NCBI GenBank assembly: GCA_024742485.1 | Contig: JANSYK010000001.1 | Span: 2,356,001-2,420,000, forward strand | Length of the DNA stretch: 64,000 bases | Reading direction: 5' to 3' | Source of the DNA: Alphaproteobacteria bacterium | GTDB lineage: Bacteria; Pseudomonadota; Alphaproteobacteria; Rhizobiales; Rhizobiaceae | Part shown: positions 27,574-36,806 of the stretch, piece by piece | Numbering within the stretch: the first letter of the stretch is position 1 | How the letters are laid out: the number at the start of each line of letters is the position of its first letter | Made by a program: the position numbers and the translations under genes | The notes under the pieces: generated by a model | Database searches by the model: none | Seen by the model: only the letters and a program-made list of their open reading frames with translations | Told to the model about the DNA's origin: nothing

Positions 27574-27649
27574 ATCCCCCCAATAACCGCAATTCCAAAT
27601 CATTTTCTGTCCACCTAGGTTGTTGCCCATGCAATCAAGGAGAGCTGAA

Positions 27650-28210
27650 ATGACCATCGAACTTAATCTGACATCCGACAGCCGCATTGAATTCGGCTTT
27701 GGTACCGTCACCGCCGGCAAGGAAGAATGGATGTATGGCGAGTACTTTCCGGCCATGGGCCCGACAATGGCTGAACACGGGCTGTCGATACTTGCCGCTT
27801 TCACCATTGCGGATACGAATTTTGCCGGAATTCGTCCTCAATCAGGCTCGTTCGCCAGCTGGCCTTCAGCCGAAAAACGCCAAGCCTTGCACAACGATCC
27901 GAAGTTCGTGGCAATCCGGCCCGAGAGGGATGCGGCAATGGACGTGTTGTCGGGAGGTCATCTCTTTCAATCAATGGACGAAGTGGTCACACTGAACACT
28001 GACAGTGATTACGCCATAATTATTGCAAAAGAAGATGACGGCATTTCCAACCCGATTTTCGCGTTGCCATTGGCCGACGATAGCCCCGAACAAACCTATG
28101 CCGGCAAGTCGATCATGCTTCGACCCTGGACCGAGGCAGATCAGCAGCTCTTAAGCACCCCCTCTGGCGATGTGGAGGTGTTTCGCATACGTTTCGGCGG
28201 TGCCGGCTAG
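27650..28210 (+). CDS. Hypothetical protein, possibly a duplicated DUF1330/ABM-like fold
   Basis: A 186-residue soluble protein without a signal peptide. Segments such as YGEYFPAMGPTMAEHGLSILAAF and LHNDPKFVAIRPERDAAMDVLSGGHLF recall the small ferredoxin-like alpha+beta barrel proteins (DUF1330, EthD and antibiotic monooxygenase types), but no catalytic motif is seen and the assignment is weak. The ATG at 27650 with AAGGAGAG is the start. It is divergent from the LysR gene and likely controlled by it. A hairpin follows at 28245. Confidence 0.6.
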   Translation: MTIELNLTSDSRIEFGFGTVTAGKEEWMYGEYFPAMGPTMAEHGLSILAAFTIADTNFAGIRPQSGSFASWPSAEKRQALHNDPKFVAIRPERDAAMDVLSGGHLFQSMDEVVTLNTDSDYAIIIAKEDDGISNPIFALPLADDSPEQTYAGKSIMLRPWTEADQQLLSTPSGDVEVFRIRFGGAG

Positions 28211-28244
28211 CTGGGAGAAGCCGTCCCGACTGCAAACAATACTC

Positions 28245-28264
28245 CCGGGCAGAAATCTGCCCGG
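28245..28264 (+). terminator. Hairpin downstream of the LysR-linked gene
   Basis: CCGGGCAG-AAAT-CTGCCCGG forms an 8-bp GC-rich stem (nine pairs if the loop is closed to two bases), 35 bases after the stop and between convergent genes. No T-run is present, so efficiency is uncertain. Confidence 0.5.
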
Positions 28265-28400
28265 CTGGGTGCATACAAGCCACCGGCTGCGACTGCGGCA
28301 ATTCCATCTCTCGCGAATTGGCACATATTCCGCTCTCGCGCAGGGTGTGGTGGGGTATCACCAGAAGGTTCCTCGCACCAAAGACCAGTACCTGCCGCGC

Positions 28401-29762
28401 TCAGTCCCTGTCGGTTGCAATGCCGTCATCGAAGACAATACCGTGACGCTTGATCTTGTCATAAAGGCCTTTGCGGGAGATCCCGAAAGCCTCGTAGACC
28501 GGTTTCAACTGGCCATTGTGTCGGGACAACTCGGCTTCGATCGCGGCTTTTTCGAATGCCGCCACCCGGTTGGCGAGGTTCGATGACGGATCAGACGCCG
28601 ACTCGGTTTCGACGTCAGACCCGCTCCACATGCCAAGCACGAACCGGTCGGCGAAATTGCGCAGCTCGCGCACATTGCCGGGCCAGTCGCGCATCAGCAA
28701 CTCGGCCTCCAGTTCCGGGCTGATATCCGGAATCTCCCGCCGGTAACGGGCGCGCGCATCACGCGCCAGGTGGAAAAACAACAGGGAAATATCGTCCTTG
28801 CGGGCACGCAGCGGCGGAATCTCGAGAGTAATCACATTGAGGCGATAATAGAGATCGGGCCGGAACGTTCCCTTTGATCCTTCCTTTTCCAGATCGAATT
28901 TGGTCGCCGCAACGAATCGCACATCCAGGGGGATGGTCTGATTGGAGCCGAGCCGCTCGATACTGCGCTGTTCGATCGTCCGCAGCAACTTGGCCTGAAG
29001 ATCAAGCGGCATCGATTCGATTTCATCAAGAAAAACCGTACCGCCCTCGGCGTGCTCCAGCTTTCCGATCCTCTGTTTCTGGGCGCCGGTGAACGCGCCC
29101 GGCTCGTGACCAAACAATTCGGATTCAAAAATATCCGCCGGAAGGGCAGCGCAATTGATGGCGACAAAGTTGCCCTCCCTCCGCGGCCCGTAATCATGCA
29201 ATGCCCGCGCCACCACCTCCTTGCCGGACCCGGTCTCGCCGACGACCAGGACATCCGCGTCGGTCTCGGCCACAGCAGCGATCTGGCCACGCAACCGGAT
29301 TATCGCCGCCGACCGTCCGACCAGGCGCTGGGTCAGATCGTTGCGCTGATCGAGCTCGGTGCGCAGGGTCCGGTTTTCCAGAACCAGCCGACGTTTTTCC
29401 AGCGCCCGTTCGATCACCGCAGAAAGACGAGACACGGCAAAGGGTTTTTCGATGAAATCATAGGCGCCGCTGCGCATCGCCTCGACGGCCAGATCAACGT
29501 CGCCGTGGCCGGTGATGAGAATGACAGGGATCGACGGATCAATCGCCAGAATTTTCTTCAGCAAGATCAATCCATCATCGCCCGGCATCCGGATATCGGA
29601 AACAACGACGCCATATTCATCGCGTCCAAGAGCATCCAGCACTGGCGCGGCACGCTGATGGACGACGACATCCAGGCCTTCCAGTTCCAGACCCTGCGCC
29701 AGCGCATGGCGCAGATCGTCATCATCATCGACCAAGTGAATAAGGGGCGTGTTGCTGCTCAC
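28401..29762 (-). CDS. dctD: Sigma-54-dependent response regulator, DctD type
   Basis: A 453-residue enhancer-binding protein of the NtrC family. The receiver domain (1-120) has phosphoacceptor Asp56 in VVVSDIRMP and Lys106. The AAA+ domain has Walker A GETGSGKE (about 175) and the sigma-54 contact loop GAFTGA (about 222). A Fis-type helix-turn-helix ends the protein (AFGISRKGLYDKIKR). It lies seven bases after dctB. The expected role is activation of C4-dicarboxylate uptake; the sigma-54 promoter of dctPQM in this window is a plausible target. Confidence 0.92.
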   Translation of the reverse strand: MSSNTPLIHLVDDDDDLRHALAQGLELEGLDVVVHQRAAPVLDALGRDEYGVVVSDIRMPGDDGLILLKKILAIDPSIPVILITGHGDVDLAVEAMRSGAYDFIEKPFAVSRLSAVIERALEKRRLVLENRTLRTELDQRNDLTQRLVGRSAAIIRLRGQIAAVAETDADVLVVGETGSGKEVVARALHDYGPRREGNFVAINCAALPADIFESELFGHEPGAFTGAQKQRIGKLEHAEGGTVFLDEIESMPLDLQAKLLRTIEQRSIERLGSNQTIPLDVRFVAATKFDLEKEGSKGTFRPDLYYRLNVITLEIPPLRARKDDISLLFFHLARDARARYRREIPDISPELEAELLMRDWPGNVRELRNFADRFVLGMWSGSDVETESASDPSSNLANRVAAFEKAAIEAELSRHNGQLKPVYEAFGISRKGLYDKIKRHGIVFDDGIATDRD

Positions 29763-29769
29763 CGATCGA

Positions 29770-31521
29770 TCACTCCGCTGCCAGGCTTTCGGTTTCGGCC
29801 ACTTTCAACCGGACGGCAAACCGCGCCCCACCATGCTCGCTCGCCTCCAGATCGATGCGACCGCCAAAATCGTGAACGATGCTGCTGACGATGGACAGGC
29901 CGATCCCGATACCGGAGCCGACATCCTTGGTCGTGAAAAACGGATCGAAAACCTTTGCGCGCATATCTTCCGGAATACCAGGACCGTTGTCCTCGACCCG
30001 CACGACAATCTCTTCCGGGCGCTCCTGAACCGAAATCCACACGCATCCCTGCTCGCAATCCTCCACGGCGTCGACCGCATTGTTGATCAGATTGACGAAA
30101 ACCTGCGACAGGCGGATGTGACCACCCAGCACGTGATACGGCGCGTCAGAGGCGCCACGCTGCAAAAGCACACCGGCCTTGCGGGCACGCGGCTGAACAA
30201 GCTGCAGGGATTCATCGAGAACCGGGCCAAGCGGCACGGCGCTGGTCTTGTTGCCGGGTTTGCGCGAAAAGGACAGAAGACTGCGCGACAGGCCCGCCAT
30301 GCGATCGACGAGGCCGCCGATCCGGGTGAGATTGTCGCCGACACTGTCCAATTTGCCCTTGTCCAGAAACCGTTTGGCATTGTCGGAATAGGTCCGCAAG
30401 GCCGCCAGGGGCTGGTTGAACTCATGGCTGAGCGCTGCCGACATTTGACCGAGCACGGCAAGCTTTGCGGCCTGCACCAGTTCGGCCTGCGTTTTGCGCA
30501 GCACGTCTTCGGTCTGACGGCGCTCCTCGATCTCATGGGACAGCGACAGATTGGTCTGGCTGAGCGCGCGGGTTCTTTCCCGAACAAGCCGCTCAAGCCG
30601 CAGCGCTGCTGCCCGGTCCTGGCGCATGCGCAGTGTGTTCGCCTCCCGCCTCTGGATGAAAAAGGCCATGACAGCGCCGAGCAACAGGCAGACCAGCGCG
30701 GCGATGACACCTCCGGTCCAGCGTGCGGTGGCCAGTGGTCGTTCATCGGACAGTACGTGCAACTCCCAGCCCAGCAGCGGCAGGGTTCGCGTCACATCCC
30801 CATGGGGGATCTGGTCACCGCCCAGGAACATGCGTCGGGCCGATGTCGCTCCGGACATCAATGTCGACGCCGGTTTCAGCCGCCAGGCCGGACGGTTGGT
30901 CAAGAAGACGAGGCCGCTCCGGTCGGTCACGAAAATCGGGTTCGTCGACAGCGACCAGGTTGCCTCCACCGGGTCGAAATCGACATAGACGGCAAGAATG
31001 CCAAGCAATCTCCCATCGTCCCATACGCCGGAAGCAAATCCGTAGATCCTCTCACCGCTTTCCAGCGATATCGCCTGCCGCCCGAGCCTGCCCTGCCGGG
31101 CCGCTGTCAGCAATTGACCCTGCGCTGAAATATCCTCGGCAAACAGATCGTGGGCGGTCGCCAGCACGCGCCCGTCGGGATACAGGAAGGCAACCTCCTT
31201 GGCGCCGGACATGCCATGAATTTCAATCGCCTTGCGCCGTGCTGCACCATCATCGACGCCGCCACTCCGGAACAGTGTCAGGACGGATGCCTCGCGTGAC
31301 AGCAATGGCGGCAACAATCGGTACTTGTCGAGGATGCCCGTTAGCGCTTCTGCCTGAACGGCCAGCGTTTCGGCCGCCTTGGCCTGCAACTGCCGCTCGG
31401 CCTGCTCGCGCCAGAGTTCGGCGCTGATCACGATCGCCGCGGCACTCACTGCCACAAACAGGCACGCCGCGATGATGCGTGTCCGGCGGAAAGATCCACG
31501 AATTTCGGCGCCACGTGTCAT
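29770..31521 (-). CDS. dctB: C4-dicarboxylate-type sensor histidine kinase, DctB
   Basis: A 583-residue membrane kinase. TM1 is about residues 15-36, then a periplasmic dCache-like sensor (about 40-265), TM2 about 268-290, a coiled-coil linker, and HisKA with His366 in [10 protein letters not shown]. The ATPase domain carries the N box [10 protein letters not shown]1 DNGPGIP, F box DPFFTTK and a G2 stretch GSGIGIGLS. The pair with DctD and the [11 protein letters not shown] motif place it in the DctB group. It follows modC with the same orientation after 32 bases, but co-transcription with mod is not certain. Confidence 0.9.
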   Translation of the reverse strand: MTRGAEIRGSFRRTRIIAACLFVAVSAAAIVISAELWREQAERQLQAKAAETLAVQAEALTGILDKYRLLPPLLSREASVLTLFRSGGVDDGAARRKAIEIHGMSGAKEVAFLYPDGRVLATAHDLFAEDISAQGQLLTAARQGRLGRQAISLESGERIYGFASGVWDDGRLLGILAVYVDFDPVEATWSLSTNPIFVTDRSGLVFLTNRPAWRLKPASTLMSGATSARRMFLGGDQIPHGDVTRTLPLLGWELHVLSDERPLATARWTGGVIAALVCLLLGAVMAFFIQRREANTLRMRQDRAAALRLERLVRERTRALSQTNLSLSHEIEERRQTEDVLRKTQAELVQAAKLAVLGQMSAALSHEFNQPLAALRTYSDNAKRFLDKGKLDSVGDNLTRIGGLVDRMAGLSRSLLSFSRKPGNKTSAVPLGPVLDESLQLVQPRARKAGVLLQRGASDAPYHVLGGHIRLSQVFVNLINNAVDAVEDCEQGCVWISVQERPEEIVVRVEDNGPGIPEDMRAKVFDPFFTTKDVGSGIGIGLSIVSSIVHDFGGRIDLEASEHGGARFAVRLKVAETESLAAE

Positions 31522-31553
31522 GGCGTCAGATTATGCAGGTTTTGAACCATGGT

Positions 31554-32648
31554 CTAGCGACGCTCCGAAAGGGTGCGTTGACCGATTGCCACCGTCTTGA
31601 TCAATGCGAAGAGGGACAGACCCTCACGGATCCCCAACTCATCATGGGCCTGCCGCGTGATGCGGGCGCGCAATGCCTGTCCACCGGTTTCAAGAAGAAC
31701 TTCCACATAGGGACTGTCTTCAAGGGCGATCTGTTGAACAATCGCCGGCAGGATATTGCGAAAGCTGATCCCTCCGGGACGGTTCAGCGAAAGTGCCACG
31801 TCACGCGCCTTGATCCGCATGCGAACCCGCTCACCCTGCTGCAGCTTCGAATTGACAACCGTCAGCGCCGCTGCTCCGTCGAGCATGATCGTCTGCAGGC
31901 CGCTATTCGGAGCGCGGTCCGCCACTGTACCGACCAGCAGTGAACTTGCCTCATGACGGCCGAGCGCCGGACCGAAATCAAGCCGGCTGAACATCTCGAT
32001 TGCGTCACCGGCACCAAGAACAGCACCTTCCGAGAGGACAACCAGCGTGTCGGCAAGGCGGGCCACCTCATCCATCTCGTGGCTGACATAGACAATCGGC
32101 AACCCGGTCACATCACGAATCTCTTCCAGATAGGGCAGGATCTCCCGCTTGCGTGCATTGTCCAGCGAGGCCAGCGGCTCGTCCATCAGCAGAAGGTCTG
32201 GATCGGACAGCAGCGCCCGGCCAATGGCGACACGTTGCTTTTCGCCGCCGGACAGGCCGGCCGGATAGCGCTCCAGCAAACCGTCGATCCCGAGCAGATC
32301 AGCGATGCGGTCAAAATCGACGGAGGCCTTGCGCTTGCCCGCCCAGCGGCCATAGGTCAGGTTCCGTCTTACGGTCATGTGGGGAAAAAGCCGCGCATCC
32401 TGAAAGACCATTCCCACCCGGCGCTGATGAGACGGCAGGTCGATCCCCTCGGCCCTGTCCAGCAGCACCCGGCCGCCGGCGACAATCCGCCCGGTGTCGG
32501 GCCTTGCCAGTCCGGCGATCATTTTCAGGATCGTCGTCTTGCCCGCCCCGGAGTGTCCGAACAGTGCGGTGATGCCGGGTCCGGCGATAAATTGTGCCTG
32601 CAGATCGAAGGCGCCAACCCGTGAGCGAAGGGAAACTTCCAGGCTCAT
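31554..32648 (-). CDS. modC: Molybdate ABC transporter ATP-binding protein ModC
   Basis: About 364 residues. Walker A GHSGAGKTTIL, signature [16 protein letters not shown], Walker B LLLMDEPLASLD, and a C-terminal Mop/TOBE domain that binds molybdate (IKARDVALSLNRP). The ATG at 32648 overlaps the modB stop (ATGA); the ORF-track start adds 12 residues. Last of modABC. Molybdate uptake feeds molybdenum enzymes such as the CO dehydrogenase encoded 13 kb away. Confidence 0.94.
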   Translation of the reverse strand: MSLEVSLRSRVGAFDLQAQFIAGPGITALFGHSGAGKTTILKMIAGLARPDTGRIVAGGRVLLDRAEGIDLPSHQRRVGMVFQDARLFPHMTVRRNLTYGRWAGKRKASVDFDRIADLLGIDGLLERYPAGLSGGEKQRVAIGRALLSDPDLLLMDEPLASLDNARKREILPYLEEIRDVTGLPIVYVSHEMDEVARLADTLVVLSEGAVLGAGDAIEMFSRLDFGPALGRHEASSLLVGTVADRAPNSGLQTIMLDGAAALTVVNSKLQQGERVRMRIKARDVALSLNRPGGISFRNILPAIVQQIALEDSPYVEVLLETGGQALRARITRQAHDELGIREGLSLFALIKTVAIGQRTLSERR

Positions 32649-33331
32649 TGCTGCCCCCAGCGTCGGATCCGCCGGCCGATCCATTCGGCCAGCAAGACCG
32701 ATCCGATCGCCAGACCGGCGGAGATCGATATCATCACGGCAACCGCCTGATCGCCGGTCGGGCTCTGCAACAGCGAATAGATGGCCAGAGACAAGGTCTG
32801 TGTTTCTCCGGGAATATTCGAAACAAAGGTGATCGTAGCGCCGAATTCCCCGAGCGCCTTGGCAAATCCAAGTACGGCTCCGGCGAGAACACCCGGCAGG
32901 ACAAGCGGAAACGTCACCGTCACGAATTGGGTCAGGCGCGTTGCGCCAAGCGTGTCGGCTGCTTCCTCAAGACCCCTGTCCAAATTTTCAATGGCAAGTC
33001 GCATCGGCCGAACCAAAAGTGGGAAAGCCATGACACCGGCGGCCAGCGCCGCACCGGTCCACTGGAAGGCAAGCTCTAGCCCGATGCCGTGCAATGCGTG
33101 CCCCAGATAGCCGTTGCGTCCGAAAACGACCAGCAGCAGATAACCGGTCACCACCGGCGGCATCACGAGCGGAAGGGTGATCAATGCCTGTAACAGGCTT
33201 TTGCCGAAAAAGTCGCGCCGGGCCAGGAGCCATGCCACGCCAAACGCCAGCGGCAGCGAAAACACCATCGCAATCGCCGCGACCTTCAGCGAAAGAAGAA
33301 CGATTTCGAGCGCGGCGCTACCCGTCATCAA
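32645..33331 (-). CDS. modB: Molybdate ABC transporter permease ModB
   Basis: 228 residues, five to six helices. The permease loop reads LEEAADTLGATRLTQFVTVTFPLVLPG and the block FAKALGEFGATITF is typical of ModB. It overlaps modA by 14 bases and modC by four. Confidence 0.94.
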   Translation of the reverse strand: MMTGSAALEIVLLSLKVAAIAMVFSLPLAFGVAWLLARRDFFGKSLLQALITLPLVMPPVVTGYLLLVVFGRNGYLGHALHGIGLELAFQWTGAALAAGVMAFPLLVRPMRLAIENLDRGLEEAADTLGATRLTQFVTVTFPLVLPGVLAGAVLGFAKALGEFGATITFVSNIPGETQTLSLAIYSLLQSPTGDQAVAVMISISAGLAIGSVLLAEWIGRRIRRWGQQ

Positions 33332-34118
33332 TCACATTATCCGTTTCGTTCGGCGGCACGGTAAATCCGAACGGTGTCAACGCACCTGCCCGCGCCTCTT
33401 CAAGCAAAAATGACAGAAAGGATCGCGCGTCATCACCCGCTCCCTTCGTTAATGCCACAGGATAGCGTATTGGCAAATGGCTGGTTGGAGGAAACGCGAA
33501 GACAATGGCGAGTTCATTCTGCATCGCCGCATCGGACCGGTAGACAATTGCGCCCGAAACATCGCCCCGCGCGGCCATTGCAAGCGCCACCCGCACATTC
33601 TCGCCAAAGGCAGCATTTTCTTTGACATCGTCCCACATGCCCATCGACCGGAGCGCCTGCCTGGCGTAAATGCCTGCCGGAACGTGGTTCGGGTCGCCCA
33701 TCGCGAAGCGATCGGCCTGCAGCGTGTCCGGCATGGCCTTGCTGGTCGCCTGACCGTCCCCGGCCTTCTGGACGATCACCAGGGAATTGCCGGCGGCCAC
33801 AGCCCGGCTTTCCCGATCGATCAGATCACGCGCAGCAAGATAATCCATCCAGTCCGGGCTGGCGGACAGAAACATTTCAGCCGGAGCACCTGCCTCGATC
33901 TGCCGTGCAAGAGTGCCTGAGCTCGCCAGGGAGACCACCACCCGTTCACCGGTCTGATCATGATATTTGTCAGCGAGGGCTTCGACAGCATCTTTCATGC
34001 TGGCCGCGGCGAAGACCAGAATCCGGTCGCTGGCGGCAGCCGAAAAACTTGAAAGGACCACCGCCAGAAACAACACGGCAGATCGCAGATGCAATTCGAG
34101 TTTCCGATGGTGTTTCAC
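33318..34118 (-). CDS. modA: Molybdate-binding periplasmic protein ModA
   Basis: 266 residues. A signal peptide ends at FSAAA, and the mature protein begins SDRILVFAAASMKDAVEAL, matching the ModA N terminus in which Ser residues bind the oxyanion. Later blocks include SLASSGTLARQIEAGAPAEMFLSAS and GDPNHVPAG. The start is a GTG at 34118. First gene of modABC. Confidence 0.93.
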   Translation of the reverse strand: MKHHRKLELHLRSAVLFLAVVLSSFSAAASDRILVFAAASMKDAVEALADKYHDQTGERVVVSLASSGTLARQIEAGAPAEMFLSASPDWMDYLAARDLIDRESRAVAAGNSLVIVQKAGDGQATSKAMPDTLQADRFAMGDPNHVPAGIYARQALRSMGMWDDVKENAAFGENVRVALAMAARGDVSGAIVYRSDAAMQNELAIVFAFPPTSHLPIRYPVALTKGAGDDARSFLSFLLEEARAGALTPFGFTVPPNETDNVIDDG

Positions 34119-34130
34119 GGACTAAACCCG

Positions 34131-34161
34131 GGGTCAGGACTCAATAATCGAATTCTGACCC
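34131..34161. promoter_or_regulatory. Inverted repeat upstream of modA
   Basis: GGGTCAG-N17-CTGACCC, seven-base arms, 13 bases upstream of the modA start. It does not resemble the known ModE box. It could be an operator, or the ends of a small decayed element. Confidence 0.4.
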
Positions 34162-34221
34162 TAAGGCGGGTGCGGCCCGTTGAAAACCCGAAAATCCGGA
34201 TCGGAATGTACGCTATTCGGT

Positions 34222-34923
34222 CTAGGCGCTGGCGGCGGCAACCGTGGCTTCGATATGATCGACCAACGGGTCCGGCAGTCCCAGGCGGCCGGCCAGCATG
34301 TCAAGATAGCCACGCTCGGCACGGCTGTCCGGATCGATCGCCAGGCGCGAAGCAGTGTAGACCTCGACGCGCTGCTCTTCGCTGCGAGCAGCGGCAATGA
34401 TTTCGGAAAGGTCGGTTGGGTCGGCAAGTTCGGCATCGATGAAAGCCTGTGCCTCCGTATCCACACCCGACACCGAGAGCTTGTCGGCAATTTTCGCGCG
34501 CTCGGAATCATCCACATGGCCATCACTGCGAGCGGCGGCAATCATCGCGCGAACCAGCGCCAGCGCAAAATCGCTGTCGACCTGTCCAGCATCAAGGTCG
34601 AAACCCGTATCCTGAGGCGCCGGAAGAGCTTCCGGTTCCATCGGCGGTGGCGTGTTCGAATCCGGCGCCTTGCCGGCCTTGTAGTTCTTGTAGGCGTGAT
34701 AGCCGAGCCCGGCCACGGCCGCGATACCGCCGAGTTTCAGCGCCGAACCTGTGAGCGAACGTCCGGTGCTCGTGCCGAGCAGAACCGCGGCAAGGGCACC
34801 CGTTGCCAGCGGATTGTCCTTGGCAAGCTGGACCGCCTGCCCGGCCTTGCCGCGCACCGTATCGTCGGTGCCGGGAACCTTGGAGCCGAGAAGCTGGTCA
34901 AGAAGCTGTTTGGGATCGAACAT
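34222..34923 (-). CDS. DUF533 / YebE-like membrane-associated protein with TerB-like domain
   Basis: 233 residues. The N-terminal half is Ala/Gly-rich with a hydrophobic segment (SALKLGGIAAVAGLGYHAY); an acidic Pro-rich linker is followed by a helical TerB-like domain (ALVRAMIAAARSDGHVDDSERAKI). This is the DUF533 (YebE) architecture. Function in bacteria is not established. It is followed upstream by the KDPG aldolase gene but is probably independent. Confidence 0.82.
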   Translation of the reverse strand: MFDPKQLLDQLLGSKVPGTDDTVRGKAGQAVQLAKDNPLATGALAAVLLGTSTGRSLTGSALKLGGIAAVAGLGYHAYKNYKAGKAPDSNTPPPMEPEALPAPQDTGFDLDAGQVDSDFALALVRAMIAAARSDGHVDDSERAKIADKLSVSGVDTEAQAFIDAELADPTDLSEIIAAARSEEQRVEVYTASRLAIDPDSRAERGYLDMLAGRLGLPDPLVDHIEATVAAASA

Positions 34924-34974
34924 GTGCGGTCACCTTTCCGTGCAATGTGTTTCACACGAAATAGGCACCGGTTC

Positions 34975-34992
34975 ACCGGTTTTCAAACCGGT
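34975..34992 (-). terminator. Hairpin downstream of eda
   Basis: ACCGGTTT-TC-AAACCGGT is a perfect 8-bp palindrome 12 bases after the eda stop in the direction of transcription. It lacks a T-run. Confidence 0.45.
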
Positions 34993-35003
34993 CAGATTGT
35001 CGC

Positions 35004-35642
35004 TTATTTGCCGAGGCGGCTGGCCTCCGAAGCCAGCGCTGTGATGCCGTCCCAGTCACCAGCTTCGACGAGCCCCTTCGGCGCCACCCACGAACCGCCC
35101 ACGCAGATCACATTGGGCAGCGAAAGATAGTCCATTGCCGTATCGGCTGTTATACCGCCGGTGGGGCAGAAGCTGATGCCGCCGAGCGGCGAGGAAAGGG
35201 ATTTCAGATAGGCGGCACCGCCGGCCTGCTCGGCCGGAAAGAACTTCAAAACCGCATAGCCTTCTTCCCGCAGCGCCATGGCTTCGCTGGGTGTTGCCGC
35301 GCCCGGCAGCATCGGTACAGACGAACGGCGGGCCGCATCCAGCAATTCCTGGGTGGTGCCGGGGCTGACGATGAAGGTCGATCCGGCCTCGACGGCGGCG
35401 TCGAATTGACGGGCATTGAGGATTGTCCCGGCACCGACATGGGCGCCCTCTACCTCGTCCGCCACGGCCTTGATGGCGTCCAGCGCCGCTTCGGTGCGCA
35501 AGGTGATCTCGATGGCCTTCAGCCCGCCGGCCACCAGAGCCTGTGCCAATGGTATGGCCGTCGCCACCCGGTCGACCACGAGGACCGGGACAACCGGTTG
35601 AAGTTGCAGGATGGAAAGCAGTTTTTCGGTTTTCTTGCCCAT
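35004..35642 (-). CDS. eda: 2-dehydro-3-deoxy-phosphogluconate (KDPG) aldolase
   Basis: The class I aldolase of the Entner-Doudoroff pathway, which splits KDPG to pyruvate and glyceraldehyde 3-phosphate. It has 212 residues, as usual. The Schiff-base Lys is in [13 protein letters not shown] and the catalytic Glu in KAIEITLRT. The ATG at 35642 (MGKKTEK) replaces a longer ORF-track start. Related KDPGal aldolases share these motifs, so the exact sugar acid is not proven. Confidence 0.9.
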   Translation of the reverse strand: MGKKTEKLLSILQLQPVVPVLVVDRVATAIPLAQALVAGGLKAIEITLRTEAALDAIKAVADEVEGAHVGAGTILNARQFDAAVEAGSTFIVSPGTTQELLDAARRSSVPMLPGAATPSEAMALREEGYAVLKFFPAEQAGGAAYLKSLSSPLGGISFCPTGGITADTAMDYLSLPNVICVGGSWVAPKGLVEAGDWDGITALASEASRLGK

Positions 35643-35771
35643 ATCGCACCATTTGCCGGAATTCTTCAGCGCTCGATTAACGCGCGTGCTGCCGCTTGTC
35701 CACATGACCGGTGCATTATTGCGCGTTCAAAGGTGACAATCGAAATATTGCACAGCCCGGCGCAACGCGAT

Positions 35772-36725
35772 ATGGCCTCGTTCATGACAATAGCTGAACC
35801 CAACTCCGACACCGGATCGGCAGGTTTTCTTGTTGCAGCCCTGTATCATTTCACACCGCTGCCGCATTTTGCATCGTTGCAGAAACCGCTTCAGGAGGTC
35901 TGTGACCGTCACGGCGTGAAGGGCACATTGCTGCTGGCCGATGAAGGCATCAACGGAACGATCTCCGGCACCGACCAAGGCATTGCCGAAGTCCTGGCCC
36001 ATTTGCGTTCGCTATCACCCTTTGCCGATCTTGAACACAAGGAAAGCCGGGCGCAAACCATGCCCTTCAACCGCATGAAGGTTCGCCTCAAAAAGGAAAT
36101 CGTCACCATGGGGGTCGACAATATCGACCCGCTGGAAAGCGTTGGAACCTATGTAGATCCACAGGATTGGAACGCCCTGATCAGCGACCCCGATACGATC
36201 GTCATCGATACGCGCAATGACTACGAGACGGCAATCGGCCAGTTCGAGGGCGCGATTGACCCGAAAACAAAGTCATTCCGTGAATTTCCGGACTGGGTCC
36301 GTAACAAGGCGGACTTGTCAAAAAAACCCAAAATCGCCATGTACTGCACCGGCGGCATCCGCTGCGAGAAGGCAACCGCCTTCATGAAGGCGGAGGGCTT
36401 CGAGGATGTCTTTCATCTGAAGGGCGGCATATTGAAATATCTGGAGCAGGTCACGCCGGAGGAAAGCCTGTGGGAGGGCGCCTGTTTCGTCTTTGACGAG
36501 CGTGTGTCGGTGACCCATGGGCTGCATGAGGGTGAACACCGGCTCTGCCATGCCTGCCGCTACCCGCTCACGCCGGAGGAAACCCGAAGCCCGCTTTTCG
36601 AGGAAGGCGTATCGTGCCCCTATTGCCATGCGGACCGCAGCGAGGCGGACCGCGCCCGCTATCGCGAGCGCCAGAAACAGATTGCCCTCGCCCGCAAACG
36701 GGGCAAGGAGCATTTGGGCAGCTGA
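35772..36725 (+). CDS. trhO: tRNA uridine(34) hydroxylase TrhO (YceA, rhodanese-like)
   Basis: It forms 5-hydroxyuridine at the wobble position of certain tRNAs in an oxygen-dependent reaction. About 317 residues. An N-terminal UPF0176 domain ([13 protein letters not shown]) is followed by a rhodanese domain with active-site Cys in [12 protein letters not shown] and a C-terminal paired-Cys segment ([17 protein letters not shown]). Starts at 35772 (MASFMT) or 35784 (MTIAEP). The 122-residue extension in the ORF track overlaps eda antisense and is rejected. Confidence 0.92.
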   Translation: MASFMTIAEPNSDTGSAGFLVAALYHFTPLPHFASLQKPLQEVCDRHGVKGTLLLADEGINGTISGTDQGIAEVLAHLRSLSPFADLEHKESRAQTMPFNRMKVRLKKEIVTMGVDNIDPLESVGTYVDPQDWNALISDPDTIVIDTRNDYETAIGQFEGAIDPKTKSFREFPDWVRNKADLSKKPKIAMYCTGGIRCEKATAFMKAEGFEDVFHLKGGILKYLEQVTPEESLWEGACFVFDERVSVTHGLHEGEHRLCHACRYPLTPEETRSPLFEEGVSCPYCHADRSEADRARYRERQKQIALARKRGKEHLGS

Positions 36726-36769
36726 GCCTGTCGGGCAGATACCGGCCTGGCCGGCCGTGATCGCCTGAC

Positions 36770-36790
36770 CGGGCGGCCCTTGGCCGCCCG
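36770..36790. terminator. Bidirectional terminator between trhO and the iron-binding protein gene
   Basis: CGGGCGGC-CCTTG-GCCGCCCG, an 8-bp GC-only stem placed between convergent stops. No T-run on either side. Confidence 0.6.
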
Positions 36791-36806
36791 ACCTGTCTCT
36801 CGCAGG

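Noticed and set aside
29749-31128. 459-aa ORF opposite dctB
   Set aside because: Shadow of the DctB frame; no recognisable domains.
35406-35771. N-terminal extension of TrhO in the ORF track
   Set aside because: It runs antisense through eda and lacks similarity; normal TrhO length is obtained from 35772.
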